A stretch of 64,000 nucleotides of DNA from Colwellia piezophila ATCC BAA-637 (GTDB taxonomy: Bacteria; Pseudomonadota; Gammaproteobacteria; Enterobacterales; Alteromonadaceae). A program made the translations under genes and the position numbers. This document shows positions 23,616-33,424 of this stretch, piece by piece; the stretch's first letter is position 1, and each line of letters starts with the position of its first letter. The stretch lies in contig NZ_KB905162.1 of assembly GCF_000378625.1 (NCBI RefSeq), positions 62,001 through 126,000 on the forward strand, in the 5' to 3' direction. The notes under the pieces are model-generated. The model did not search any database. It had not been told where the DNA came from and worked only from the letters and a program-made list of their open reading frames with translations.

Positions 23616-26531
23616 ATGATGAAAGTTAAGATGGAAAATAAGATGAAAAAGAAATATTTGGCGGCGGTAATAGCGGCAAGTTTAACGTTATCTGCCTGTA
23701 TGGCAACCACAGCTGACACTAGCAATAACGTGTCGCAGCAATTAGCTGCAAATGAAGCCAATAAAGTCTTTAGCCAAAAATACTTATTTAAAGAATTAGC
23801 TAATGGTTTACGGGTGTTAATTGTGAAAACTGACTATCCAGATCTCGTTTCAGTACAAATCCCGGTGTCAGTAGGCTCGCGTGATGAAGACGAAGCGGGT
23901 AAAACTGGCTTTGCGCATTTCTTTGAACATATGATGTTTAAGGGCTCAGAAAAATTCCCACAAGATGTTTACTCTGATTTATTTAAAAATGCTGGTGTTG
24001 ATAACGGTGCTTACACGACCAACGATTACACTAATTATCACTTAGATTTTTCTAAAGCTCATTTAGATAAAGTATTAGAGATTCAAGCGGATCACTTTAA
24101 AAATCTTAAATACACCGATGCTCAATTTAAAACTGAAGCGTTAACCGTAAAAGGCGAATACTTAAAAAACAATGCTAGCCCAACTCGCAAGCTATTAGCG
24201 GCTGTGCGCAAAGAAGCATTTGAGAGTCATACTTATAAACATACCACCATGGGATTCTTTGAAGATGTAGAAGCCATGCCTAACCAAATTGCTTATGGTG
24301 AGAAGTTCTTTAATCAGTTTTATAAGCCAGAATATGTATCTTTAGTGATTGTTGGTGATGTAGAGCCAGAAGCGACCATGGCGATGGTAGAAAAACATTG
24401 GGGCAGTTGGAAAAAGGGTGATTTTGTTAACGAAATCGCGCCAGAGCCAAAGCAAGAAGCACCGAAATATGTCCATGAAAAATTTGATGGTTTACCGGGT
24501 CATTGGCTATTAGTTTCTTATAAAGGCTCTGATTGGCAACCGAAGAAAAAAGATCGTGCCGCTTTAGATTTAATTTCTGAATTATATTTCTCAAATAACT
24601 CAGCCTTATATCAAGAGCTAGTGGTAGATAAGCAGTTGGCGAGCCAAATGTTTAACTATAACCCGGAAACAAAAGATGCCGGTTTACGTCACGTATTCAT
24701 CAAAGTGAATGAAGAAAAAGATTTAGCGGTTGTCCGTGATGCGATAAATCGTACCTATGTACAAGCACGTACCGAGCTAGTTTCTGCACAAAAGCTTAAT
24801 GATCTAAAATCTAATTTAAAATACAGTTTTGTTAATAGCTTAGATTCATCAGAGGCTATCGCGGCAACACTTGCTGGGTATATGCATTTTGATCGTGATC
24901 CGGAAACGATCAACCACTTATATAATAGCTTTGACAATATTTCTGCAGAAGATATTAAAGACATCGCCAATCAATATTTTGTCGATGAAAATCGCACCAC
25001 AGTAACGTTATCAGCATTAGATAAAATTGCTGGTTTTGCCCAAGAAGTTGACCTAAACGGCGCGGTGGCAAAAATTGAGATGGAAAAGGCTAATCCTAGC
25101 GCACCGCTATTTACGGTATTAGATAAAACCAATGACTCACCGTTGATTGATATTAACTTCCTATTTTATACCGGTGCAGCAGCTGATCCTGTAGGTAAGA
25201 AAGGCGTAGCGGCATTGACTGCACGCATGCTAACCCAAGGTGGCTCAGTAACGCGTAGCTATAAAGACATTCAAAAAGGTTTATACCCTTTAGCAGGAAG
25301 ATTCTCGTCTCAGCTTGATAAAGAAATGATGTCATTTACTGGCCGTGTTCACAAAGACAATGCTGACCAATGGTATCAACTGATTAGTGATCAATTATTA
25401 AACCCTGGTTGGCGTGAAGATGACTTTAAGCGTCTGAAGAAAGAGTTAATTGAGGGTATTAAATCAGGTCTTAAATCGTCTAATGATGAAGAGTTAGGTA
25501 AAGAGGTGCTTTATAGCGAGCTTTATCAGGGCCATGTTTATGAAAATTTCAATAGTGGTGATTTATCTGACTTAGCAACAATCACCATTGAAGATGTTAA
25601 AGCTTTCTACAACAGTCAACTTACCCAAGCTAAATTAAACGTAGGTATTACTGGCGCTATGTCCAATGCGTTAAAAGCACAGTTAATCTCTGACTTAACG
25701 GCACTACCTGTTGGTGATGAAAAGCGCTTAACTATTGCTAAAGCGCCGGTTTTAAAAGGTCATCATGCGACTATAATTGAAAAGAATGCGCAATCAACAG
25801 CAGTCTCTTTTGGTTTCCCAATTGATACTATTCGCAGTGACAAAGACTGGGCCGCGCTTTGGTTAGTGCGTTCATATTTTGGTGAACATCGTAGTTCTAA
25901 CAGCTACTTGTATCAACAAATACGTCAAGCGCGTGGTATGAATTACGGTGATTATTCTTATATTGAATATTTCCCACGCGGTATGTACCAAACTAAGCCT
26001 GACGCAAACTTAGGTCGTTCAAGCCAAATTTTCCAAGTTTGGTTACGTCCTTTACGTTCAAACAATGATGCGCATTTTGCCACGCGTGCCGCTTTATATG
26101 AATTGGACAAGTTGATTGAAAATGGCATGAGCGAAAAAGACTTTCAGGCAACACGTAATTATTTAACTAACTATGCGCCGCAATTAGTGGCTAGCCAAGA
26201 CCAGCAGTTAGGTTACGCACTTGATAGTGAATTTTATCAAACAGAAGAGTTTGTTAAGTATGTACGTGGCGAGTTTGCCAAACTATCGTTAGCTGATGTC
26301 AATCGTGTCATTAAAGAGAACTTACAAACTGATGATATTCATTATGTTTTCATCTCAAGCGATGGTAAAGATATGAAAAAACGTTTGTTGTCTGAGCAAG
26401 TATCACCGTTAACCTATAACAGTGAAAAACCAGCAGAGCTTTTAGCTACCGATAAAATTATTGAAAGCTACAAGTTAACGCTGCCGTCTAAAAATGTTGA
26501 AGTTATTGAGATAGATAGCGTATTTAAATAG
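23616..26531 (+). CDS. M16 family zinc metallopeptidase, lipoprotein
   Basis: The 971-residue protein carries a lipoprotein signal after a short leader (MKKKYLAAVIAASLTLSAC, Cys28 counted from ATG 23616). ATG 23619 or 23643 could be the true start; AGGGG at 23608-23612 favours 23619. The first M16 domain has the inverted zinc motif HFFEH (residues 101-105) with a downstream Glu in ALTVKGEYLKN; an inactive M16_C domain follows, then a second pair of M16 domains from about residue 500 (FTVLDKTNDSPLIDINFLF). This two-half design is that of pitrilysin-like periplasmic peptidases, which degrade short peptides. It is monocistronic, with a terminator at 26658. Confidence 0.93.
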   Translation: MMKVKMENKMKKKYLAAVIAASLTLSACMATTADTSNNVSQQLAANEANKVFSQKYLFKELANGLRVLIVKTDYPDLVSVQIPVSVGSRDEDEAGKTGFAHFFEHMMFKGSEKFPQDVYSDLFKNAGVDNGAYTTNDYTNYHLDFSKAHLDKVLEIQADHFKNLKYTDAQFKTEALTVKGEYLKNNASPTRKLLAAVRKEAFESHTYKHTTMGFFEDVEAMPNQIAYGEKFFNQFYKPEYVSLVIVGDVEPEATMAMVEKHWGSWKKGDFVNEIAPEPKQEAPKYVHEKFDGLPGHWLLVSYKGSDWQPKKKDRAALDLISELYFSNNSALYQELVVDKQLASQMFNYNPETKDAGLRHVFIKVNEEKDLAVVRDAINRTYVQARTELVSAQKLNDLKSNLKYSFVNSLDSSEAIAATLAGYMHFDRDPETINHLYNSFDNISAEDIKDIANQYFVDENRTTVTLSALDKIAGFAQEVDLNGAVAKIEMEKANPSAPLFTVLDKTNDSPLIDINFLFYTGAAADPVGKKGVAALTARMLTQGGSVTRSYKDIQKGLYPLAGRFSSQLDKEMMSFTGRVHKDNADQWYQLISDQLLNPGWREDDFKRLKKELIEGIKSGLKSSNDEELGKEVLYSELYQGHVYENFNSGDLSDLATITIEDVKAFYNSQLTQAKLNVGITGAMSNALKAQLISDLTALPVGDEKRLTIAKAPVLKGHHATIIEKNAQSTAVSFGFPIDTIRSDKDWAALWLVRSYFGEHRSSNSYLYQQIRQARGMNYGDYSYIEYFPRGMYQTKPDANLGRSSQIFQVWLRPLRSNNDAHFATRAALYELDKLIENGMSEKDFQATRNYLTNYAPQLVASQDQQLGYALDSEFYQTEEFVKYVRGEFAKLSLADVNRVIKENLQTDDIHYVFISSDGKDMKKRLLSEQVSPLTYNSEKPAELLATDKIIESYKLTLPSKNVEVIEIDSVFK

Positions 26532-26984
26532 GTTATTTAATTACGCTTTTAGTTAAAGTTTTAAACTAAGGTATTAAACTAAGGTTTTAGTTAAGATTTT
26601 AACTCAGCCAAACGATAACTCAGTATTCAACTGATTGGGCTTGCCAGTCTTTACTAAACACCACGCTTGTCGTGGTGTTTTTATTTTTAATGCAGCATAA
26701 AGGGCGTCACAGTAAATTTAATTGATTAGTCGTCTCCACAACGACGTGGTTAACAAACATATTCTTAAATTCACTCTGTTCAAGGTTATTCAAGCGGAGA
26801 ATCAAACTAAAGCTATTAGTTAAGAAAAGTACCAATGGTCAGTCTCTGTATAAGTTCTTATAAGACCGTACTGTTGTCATTTATGAAATAGTGTTGTTCG
26901 ATTACGTATATATATTGACGTATTTAAAGTTCGTATACTGACTGGTAATTAATCTTCAGTAATTAATATTAGACAGGGGGTATT
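26532..26984. other. Intergenic region with short AACTAAGG repeats and a terminator
   Basis: Bases 26553-26600 contain irregular iterations of TTAAACTAAGGT and TTTTAGTTAAG. A terminator follows at 26658-26687. The remaining part up to the hemerythrin gene shows no gene. Confidence 0.5.
26658..26687 (+). terminator. Rho-independent terminator of the M16 peptidase gene
   Basis: ACACCACG (26658-26665) pairs with CGTGGTGT (26671-26678) over a five-base loop, followed by TTTTATTTTT. Confidence 0.8.
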
Positions 26985-27605
26985 ATGAGCATTGTAACAG
27001 TAGCCGAACAGCAGAGGCGAGTAGAGCAACCAATTCAAGTAGAGCAAGCATGGCAAGTAGATTTGCGTAAAGGCTTACCAGCGGCTATTAAAAGTCAGTT
27101 ATTACCACTAGCAAGAGAACAGTGGTCACAACATGCTCGCTATGGCGGCAAAGCGTCATTTTTTATTCAATACCATGGCGATCTATTGGCGACAGCGGCT
27201 TATCTTAAACAGTTGTTGGCAACATTACTTGATGGTTCTCAGACACTATTCACTTGGCAGCAATTAAAAGATCCCTTATCTGCGGCACAGTATTTAGTCG
27301 ATAGGGCGCATAATCATCACCAGATTGAAGAACAGGTTTATTTTCCTAAATTTAGGGAAATTATGCCGCAGCTAAGTAAGGGCATCGATCTACTGGATAA
27401 GGATCATCAATCTTTAGATCTGGCATTAGATGACTTGAGTAATATGGTAATGAGCATAACTATGGGCATGAACACGTCGGATGTTATCAATAAGCAGCAG
27501 GTAAAGCTGTTGACTGATAGTATCTTGCACTTACAACGAATATTGCAAAGACATCTGTATGATGAAGAAGAGGTGATTATTCCGATATTTTTATTATCAG
27601 CTTAA
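26985..27605 (+). CDS. Hemerythrin-domain protein
   Basis: The 206-residue cytosolic protein has a hemerythrin HHE fold in residues about 50-205. Candidate diiron ligands are the His in FFIQYHGDLLAT, HNHHQIEEQVYFPKF, DKDHQSLDLAL and RHLYDEEEVIIPIF, in the order expected. The first 45 residues are a variable leader. Such proteins bind O2 or NO, or store iron; which applies cannot be told. AGGGGG upstream of ATG 26985 is a strong ribosome binding site. No operon partner; a long AT-rich leader precedes it. Confidence 0.87.
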   Translation: MSIVTVAEQQRRVEQPIQVEQAWQVDLRKGLPAAIKSQLLPLAREQWSQHARYGGKASFFIQYHGDLLATAAYLKQLLATLLDGSQTLFTWQQLKDPLSAAQYLVDRAHNHHQIEEQVYFPKFREIMPQLSKGIDLLDKDHQSLDLALDDLSNMVMSITMGMNTSDVINKQQVKLLTDSILHLQRILQRHLYDEEEVIIPIFLLSA

Positions 27606-28135
27606 TGGCAGTGAAAGTACCGTACACGATAAGGTTTTATAACATTAATGTGTACGGCATCATTTAAAATTAGCCGCACTACAGCTATAACTCTCTAGTA
27701 CTGCTACTTCAAACATAACCCTGTGCTCAGCACAGTACGCTCGACCTAATAGCAATGAAATTATGGTTAACTCTAGTCGATGCAGTCACTTATTAAGCAA
27801 AGTGGCGCTGCGGTTTTATCATTGCGATAAAGGCTCATGGTCTTAGTTATTTAATACCATCCTTATTAAAAATGAAAAGTTTTCCACCCTGATTATTTCT
27901 ACTTACACAAGGTAGAAGCCTCGAAAAAGAAAACCCTAAATACATTACATATTACAACGCTTTAGCTGACATGTTTTACATTGCTTTGCTGTTAAGACTG
28001 TTAACCTCTATTTATTAGTTAACATCTCCATCTCTTAGCCATTTTTAATTCGCAGCCATTCTTAGCAATTCACTTGTAATCTATTAGAGAAATGAGTGAT
28101 TGAAATGCTTGGGTTGCAACCTACAAGGGAAAATC
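27606..28135. other. Intergenic region
   Basis: ACCGTACAC and GTGTACGG form a weak hairpin shortly after the hemerythrin stop (about 27619-27655), and CTGTGCTCAGCACAG at 27721-27735 is a perfect 7-bp palindrome around one base. No gene is seen in these 530 bases. Confidence 0.4.
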
Positions 28136-28720
28136 ATGGAGCCACTGGTAAGCCTATTCAGCACTATTATTTTGAGCCTTTCACTTAATGTCGCAGCCAA
28201 AACAGTTGCCGATGTTGAAATTTCACCATCGATCACATTTGGTGATAAAACACTACTAGTCCAAGGGGCGGGTGTGCGTAGCAAGTTTTTTATCGATCTA
28301 TACGTGGCAAGCTTTTTTAGCGAAGACGATATAAAGAGTAAAGAGGGAATAGACACGGCTAGTCAGGAAATCATTAAGGGTAAAAAAATCAGTGCCATTC
28401 GACTGAATATTGTCTCCGGTTTGATCACCTCTGAGAAAATGCTTGCGTCCATTGAGCAGAGCTTTGATGTTGCCACTCATGGTGATACTACAGCGATAGA
28501 TGTTTATATCGCTGAGTTTACCGCTGTTTTTGAGCAAGCCATAACAAAACAAGATCAATTTACTTTTATCAGTGAGCCCGGTGTAGGTGTTCATGTTTTA
28601 AAAAATAACCAACCTTTATCTAGCATCACTAATGACGCCTTTCGCCAAGCATTATTATCTATTTGGTTGGGAACTAACTCGGTTGATGATGACTTAAAAA
28701 GTGACATGCTGGCAAGGTAA
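28136..28720 (+). CDS. Periplasmic chalcone-isomerase-like protein
   Basis: ATG 28136 is preferred to TTG 28100 because AAGGGA precedes it and a signal peptide follows (MEPLVSLFSTIILSLSLNVAA). The 194-residue protein matches the bacterial chalcone-isomerase-like family: VADVEISPSITFGDKTLLVQ, GAGVRSKFFIDLYVASFF, AIRLNIVSGLITSEKML, DQFTFISEPGVGVHV and a terminal FRQALLSIWLG. Bacterial members are secreted, lack proven chalcone isomerase activity and may bind lipids or fatty acids. It is monocistronic. A family B hairpin lies between it and the DUF5610 gene. Confidence 0.85.
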   Translation: MEPLVSLFSTIILSLSLNVAAKTVADVEISPSITFGDKTLLVQGAGVRSKFFIDLYVASFFSEDDIKSKEGIDTASQEIIKGKKISAIRLNIVSGLITSEKMLASIEQSFDVATHGDTTAIDVYIAEFTAVFEQAITKQDQFTFISEPGVGVHVLKNNQPLSSITNDAFRQALLSIWLGTNSVDDDLKSDMLAR

Positions 28721-28786
28721 TATAATCGCTCAAAATACCTACAGTTTAACACTTAAGTTATACTTCACGGTGCCGATACTTTTATA

Positions 28787-28857
28787 TATACCCAAAAAAC
28801 TTCAATATGCAGAATTCAGTCCTCCTGAAACGAGCACCTTGAAGTAGCTTGGGTATA
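28787..28857. repeat. TATACCC hairpin repeat, family B
   Basis: It starts TATACCCAAAAAACTTCAA and ends TTGAAGTAGCTTGGGTATA; the arms are mutually complementary with mismatches, 71 bases in all. It ends 27 bases before the DUF5610 start. Confidence 0.75.
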
Positions 28858-28884
28858 AGGCTTTGATAATTTGAGGGAGATATT

Positions 28885-29502
28885 ATGAGTTCAACAATTA
28901 ACCCAAACACACCCGTTAACCAAGGTGTACGCCCCGTAGCAAAAGCGTCGGATGAAAAAGACAATAAAGTCATGGGACAGCAAAACTCTGCGCTTGTCCA
29001 TGAGAATAAAGTAGCACAAACCGCAGAGCCAATTTATGTTAGTCAGAAAAAACAGCTTAATGCGGCCATTATAGAGTCTACTCTGAAATTTAGTAATACT
29101 ATGGGCGACAGGCCATTATCACTGTTGTTAAAAACGGCTTTACAAGGAATCAACGAAGCGCTTAAGTCGGGAGGAGTTGATAGCAGCGTTGAAGACGCTT
29201 ATGAGTCGGGCCTTGATGTTAGTCCTGAAGCTACGGCTGAGCGTATTATTAACTTTAGCACGCAGTTTTTAGCCTCTTATCGAGAGCAACACCCTGAAAT
29301 GGACGAAGAGCAGTCATTAACCGCTTTTATTGATATTATCCGTGGAGGCATCGAACAAGGCTTTGCTGAAGCTAAGGAAATACTTGGCGGTTTAAAAGTA
29401 CTCAAGGGCGATATTGCCACCAATATTGATAAAACTTATCAGTTAGTGCAAGAGGGGTTGCAATCTTTTATTGACTCTTTTAGTAAGGCAGAAGAAGAGT
29501 AA
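28885..29502 (+). CDS. DUF5610 domain protein
   Basis: The 205-residue protein has a disordered polar N-terminus (to about residue 55) and a helical DUF5610 domain: KKQLNAAIIESTLKFSNTMG, PLSLLLKTALQGINEAL, SPEATAERIINFSTQFLASY, then FIDIIRGGIEQGFAEAKEIL and TNIDKTYQLVQEGLQSFID. There is no signal peptide. The family is common in marine Gammaproteobacteria, sometimes near flagellar genes, but has no settled function. GAGGGAG before ATG 28885 is a good ribosome binding site. A strong hairpin between it and the convergent DUF885 gene ends the transcript. Confidence 0.83.
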   Translation: MSSTINPNTPVNQGVRPVAKASDEKDNKVMGQQNSALVHENKVAQTAEPIYVSQKKQLNAAIIESTLKFSNTMGDRPLSLLLKTALQGINEALKSGGVDSSVEDAYESGLDVSPEATAERIINFSTQFLASYREQHPEMDEEQSLTAFIDIIRGGIEQGFAEAKEILGGLKVLKGDIATNIDKTYQLVQEGLQSFIDSFSKAEEE

Positions 29503-29538
29503 CTTAATGGATTTGGTATTAGGTTATTACTTAAATAA

Positions 29539-29579
29539 TAGCAGCAGAGTAAATTAAAAATAATCTTACTCTGCTGCTA
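29539..29579. terminator. Bidirectional terminator between convergent genes
   Basis: TAGCAGCAGAGTAA (29539-29552) pairs perfectly with TTACTCTGCTGCTA (29566-29579) around a 13-base A-rich loop. It lies 36 bases after the DUF5610 stop and 25 bases beyond the DUF885 stop on the other strand. Confidence 0.75.
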
Positions 29580-29604
29580 AACTATAAGAAGTATTGCTGG
29601 AAAA

Positions 29605-31431
29605 CTACTGCGTCAACGTCTCTTTTATATAATTATCAATGAAACGTTCCAGAATATTAAGCGGAACAGCACCATTTTTTAACACTACATCATGAAAATC
29701 TCGGAGATCAAATTTATTTCCTAGCGCGAGTTTTGCTTTCTCTCGTAATGCTAAAATTTTCATCATGCCTACTTTATATGACGTAGCTTGGCCGGGCATT
29801 ACAATGTAACGCTCAATCTCAGAAACAACATCTGATTGTGCCATACCGGTATTCGCTTTCATGTAATCAATAGCTTGCTCTCGGGTCCATTTTTTATAAT
29901 GAATTCCTGTATCAACCACTAAGCGTACTGCTCTAAATAGTTCAGCTTGCAAACGGCCAATATTATCGAAAGGATCGTCTTGAAAGCCCATTTCCCATGC
30001 AAGGTATTCACTATACAGCGCCCAACCTTCTACATAAGCGGTAAAGGGGGAAAACATTCTAAATAGTGGTAAGCCTTCTAATTCCATTGCAACAGCAATT
30101 TGAAAATGGTGGCCAGGAATACCTTCATGATAAGCCAATGTTCGCATTGCGTATTTAGGTGTCGCTTTAATATCATATAAGTTAGCAAAAAAACGGCCTG
30201 GGCGGCTGCCATCGATGGCTGGCTGCTGATAATAAGCGCCAGGTGCAGTTTTCTCTTTAAATTCAGGAATTCTAACAACTTCCATGCCCGCTTTAGGGCG
30301 AATTCTAAATGCAGAGTCTAAACCCATATCTATTTCATCAAGAATTTTTTGATAATCAACCAGTATTTGTGCCCGGCCAGCATCACTGTCCTCGTAATAA
30401 AAACTTTCTTGCGCAGCTAAATCTTCTATAGCGGCACTAAAGCCTTGAGCAATGTCATAGTTTTGTTCTTTAAGAATAGTCATAATGTCTGACTGAATAC
30501 GATTTACTTCTTTTAAGCCAATATCATGAATATATTGAGGCGTGTAATCGGTAGTAGTGAAGAATTTTAACGAGCTTATGTAAGCTTGCTCGCCATTAGG
30601 TAAGCGCCAGAAACCATCGTCACTTGTCGCTTTTGGCTTTATCTTAGTAAAATAATCAATTAAGGATTTATAGGCTGGGTGCACATAATCTTTAATATTA
30701 CTTTTTGCTTTAGCGAGCAATTTAGCTTGTTCATCATCACTAATATTACCGCTTTCAGTCATTTTTTTCGCCAATGAGGTATAAAGAATATTTTCCTCTA
30801 TTGGTTTACCAACAAAATTGTTCATTTCTTCAAGTACACGTTCAATAACAAACAAGGGTGGAATAATTCCTTTTTCTTCTCTTAACCTTATTCCTTCGAG
30901 TTCTTGAGTGAATTTAGTTTTTACTAACACTAAACGCGATAAATAGTTTTCAACATCATCGGTGTTATGAATTTGGTGTTGAGCTTCCATAAAGCTTGGG
31001 TAACCATTTTGTATGCCAAACAGCTGGTTTACTGGGTAACTATGATAGCGGAATTGTTCGGCGTTCTTGGCAAAATCCAGTAAATATAGCGCAATCTCTT
31101 TAGAAAGAAGGTCAGCCTCAGTTAAACTGTCATTTTCGTATGAATTGAGTGTTTTATGTACTTGCTTTAACTTAACATATAACTCATCGGCTTTAGCAAG
31201 GCTTGCGTCATCAAGTTCACCATTATGTCCAGTGATGCCCACTGACTCCAAAAAGCCTAAAGAGGTCAAGGTTTCAGGGCTTTCAAATGCCATTTTTAAT
31301 ACTTCTCGATCGACAAAAGACCGAAACCGCAACGGTTTATCGGCATTCCATTCATAAGCGGCGAAACTGCCAGCAACCACTATTACTGTAAGCAGCATAA
31401 CCCCAAGCCATTTAAATATTTTTTTAATCAT
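29605..31431 (-). CDS. DUF885 family membrane-anchored metallopeptidase-like protein
   Basis: The 608-residue product has one N-terminal transmembrane segment or uncleaved signal (WLGVMLLTVIVVAGSFAAY) and a long helical DUF885 domain. Near the C-terminus, AYHEGIPGHHFQIAVA gives the HExxxxH-type metal site of the family and YVEGWALYSEYLAWEMG gives the downstream Glu. Members are thought to be periplasmic carboxypeptidase- or dipeptidase-like enzymes; the substrate here is unknown. It is monocistronic. The start has AGAGGAAATT upstream. Confidence 0.88.
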   Translation of the reverse strand: MIKKIFKWLGVMLLTVIVVAGSFAAYEWNADKPLRFRSFVDREVLKMAFESPETLTSLGFLESVGITGHNGELDDASLAKADELYVKLKQVHKTLNSYENDSLTEADLLSKEIALYLLDFAKNAEQFRYHSYPVNQLFGIQNGYPSFMEAQHQIHNTDDVENYLSRLVLVKTKFTQELEGIRLREEKGIIPPLFVIERVLEEMNNFVGKPIEENILYTSLAKKMTESGNISDDEQAKLLAKAKSNIKDYVHPAYKSLIDYFTKIKPKATSDDGFWRLPNGEQAYISSLKFFTTTDYTPQYIHDIGLKEVNRIQSDIMTILKEQNYDIAQGFSAAIEDLAAQESFYYEDSDAGRAQILVDYQKILDEIDMGLDSAFRIRPKAGMEVVRIPEFKEKTAPGAYYQQPAIDGSRPGRFFANLYDIKATPKYAMRTLAYHEGIPGHHFQIAVAMELEGLPLFRMFSPFTAYVEGWALYSEYLAWEMGFQDDPFDNIGRLQAELFRAVRLVVDTGIHYKKWTREQAIDYMKANTGMAQSDVVSEIERYIVMPGQATSYKVGMMKILALREKAKLALGNKFDLRDFHDVVLKNGAVPLNILERFIDNYIKETLTQ

Positions 31432-31579
31432 AATTTCCTCTGATGATATTACTTATTAATTATTTTAAATCATAAACTTAATAGTATTTATTTTTTGTTA
31501 ACCATTTGAAGTTAACAAAATAGTAACATCAAGTAAAAGAAAATGAAGAATGAACAAAAGCAGTCATGTCATTTTAATA

Positions 31580-31646
31580 TATACCCATGTGACAGGTAAA
31601 ACTCCTCTGAATCACTAACCCCTAGTGATAAAAGTAAACATGGGTA
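31580..31646. repeat. Diverged family B hairpin repeat
   Basis: TATACCCATGTGACAGG on the left and AACATGGGTA on the right. The outer arms pair over about nine bases; the centre differs from the other family B copies. Confidence 0.5.
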
Positions 31647-31697
31647 ATACCAAGTACATTAATTAATTGACCACTTAGCGAGAATTAAAAGGCTTAG

Positions 31698-31751
31698 AGG
31701 CAAGGCATTGATTGAAGAGAATGGTTATTCCCTTATCGAAATCAATAACGC
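31698..31751. repeat. 54-bp repeat segment, second copy
   Basis: It starts AGGCAAGGCATTGATTGAAG and ends TCAATAACGC. It matches 5924-5977 with 48 of 54 identical bases. Confidence 0.75.
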
Positions 31752-32079
31752 TGCAGGTAAACCTTTTAAACTCGCCCTTTGGGAGTTTATTAGCGAACCA
31801 ATAACGGCTCAAAATTAAAGAAATATAGAATAACTATGTTTAAGTAATTTTGCTTGTTCTAAGCTCGCTAATACAACTCTAAGCTGATCAATTTATTAGT
31901 GTAATTGGTATCTATATATGGCAACCAAACAATGTGCCTTGTCAAAAAAGGCTCGTAATTGACTCTCTAGTTGAATAAGTAAAATAAATTACACTTTTAA
32001 TACACTTTTGAAAAAGATACTTACAGTGGAATAACATACGCTTGGACCTTAGCTACTTTGACAATAAGTTGAAAATAAA

Positions 32080-33273
32080 ATGAATGCATTACCTTTAACA
32101 CGACAACACTTCCTAATGATTGTGCTCGTTTTTCTTAATCTCTTGGTATTATCTGGATGTGGTGAGTCAGAGGGGATAAAAGTATCAGAGCCGCTACCTG
32201 ATAGGCCTGCGACGGGTCAAGCTGGAGATGGTACTTTGCAAGATGTTGTTAATTATATTCGTATTGAAGCTGGTTTACCTGCTATGGCTGCAGTTTTGGT
32301 GCATAACGGACAGATCATTGAAATGGCCGTGTCGGGTTTCCGTTCAATTAGCAGTACTACTGCTGTAAGTGTTGAAGATAAATGGCACCTTGGATCATTA
32401 ACAAAATCGATGACTTCAACACTGGCGGCTATGTTAGTTAAACAAGGTATCATCAATTGGGATACCACCATTGCTGATGTATATCCTGAGTTATCTGGCA
32501 TAATGAATAGTCATTATGAAAATGTACGACTTGAGCAATTACTGTCGCACACCTCAGGTATGAGAGCTAATACTCCAACACTTAATAGTTATCATAACAG
32601 TTCACTGGATATTGAAGGGCAACGTCAAAAAATGATTGAAGAAGCATTGGTGCTTAGTCCAGAGGTAAATAAAGGAGAATACCTTTATAGTAATTTAGGG
32701 TATATGGTTGCAGGGGCAATGATGGAACGTCTTACTGGCACTAGCTGGGAATTATTGTTAGAACAAAATTTGTTTAATACCTTAGCGATGACAAGCAGTG
32801 GCTTTGGCGTACCTGATGCTCAAGGTAATTTAACACAACCTGTTGGGCACTTAGCTCAAGGAGTTGGTTGGATAGCTAAAAATGATGATAACCCTGCGGT
32901 GCTTGGGCCTGCAGGCACTGTTCATAGTACCCTTGAAGATATGGGTAAATACATTGCGGCACACTTATCCGGTTTGCGCGGGAATGACGTTGTTGGTTTA
33001 TTAACAGGTGCAGAGTTTACTAAATTACATACGGCCGCTAAAAATCCAGGTTATGCATTAGGCTGGGTAGTTACTGATGGTGCTTTATGGCACAACGGTA
33101 GTAATACAATGTGGTTAGCATCAATAAACATAGATCCGGCAAAGAACATAGCGCTATTTATTGTCACCAATGCGGCGGATTTACAAAAAGAGAAAAATAG
33201 TATTTCAGTAAAAGCGGTAGATAAATTAACAAGTGAATTGGTAAAACGCGCCGATTTCGCATTTTCCAATTAA
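32080..33273 (+). CDS. Class C beta-lactamase-like serine hydrolase, lipoprotein
   Basis: The 397-residue protein has a lipoprotein signal (lipobox LSGC, Cys27) and a beta-lactamase/DD-peptidase fold. The catalytic SxxK is SLTK (Ser106-Lys109), the YxN motif is YSNLGY (about residue 208), and HNG in LWHNGSNTMW takes the place of KTG. LSHTSGMRANTP is the usual LLtHtSG segment. Such envelope enzymes include esterases, D-aminopeptidases and lactamases; specificity cannot be assigned. It is flanked by repeats upstream and a convergent cytochrome gene downstream. Confidence 0.9.
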   Translation: MNALPLTRQHFLMIVLVFLNLLVLSGCGESEGIKVSEPLPDRPATGQAGDGTLQDVVNYIRIEAGLPAMAAVLVHNGQIIEMAVSGFRSISSTTAVSVEDKWHLGSLTKSMTSTLAAMLVKQGIINWDTTIADVYPELSGIMNSHYENVRLEQLLSHTSGMRANTPTLNSYHNSSLDIEGQRQKMIEEALVLSPEVNKGEYLYSNLGYMVAGAMMERLTGTSWELLLEQNLFNTLAMTSSGFGVPDAQGNLTQPVGHLAQGVGWIAKNDDNPAVLGPAGTVHSTLEDMGKYIAAHLSGLRGNDVVGLLTGAEFTKLHTAAKNPGYALGWVVTDGALWHNGSNTMWLASINIDPAKNIALFIVTNAADLQKEKNSISVKAVDKLTSELVKRADFAFSN

Positions 33274-33424
33274 GAAAGCTTTGCTGTAACTGAACTTAAA
33301 GTGTAATGCCGCAAGTTGCCAGAGCACTCTGGGGGAGGAAAAGGGGAGCAGTTTTGATCCCTTTTCATCTTCTTGTGATTACAATATAAATGTCTTGGGC
33401 TGAAACCTATTCTTCTGTAGTCTT

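Larger units (their letters stand above)
31432..32079. other. Intergenic region filled with repeats
   Basis: Bases 31580-31646 form a diverged family B hairpin (TATACCCATGT facing ACATGGGTA). From 31648 to about 31800 follows a composite repeat: a left part resembling the family D end (ATACCAAGTACATTAA), the 54-base segment shared with 5924-5977, and ACTCGCCCTTTGGGAGT, which resembles the other family D end in reverse. No gene is seen; the promoter of the beta-lactamase-like gene must lie at the right end. Confidence 0.5.

Noticed and set aside
24755-25335. Antisense ORFs within the M16 peptidase gene
   Set aside because: They mirror a strongly coding gene and have no start signals or domains.
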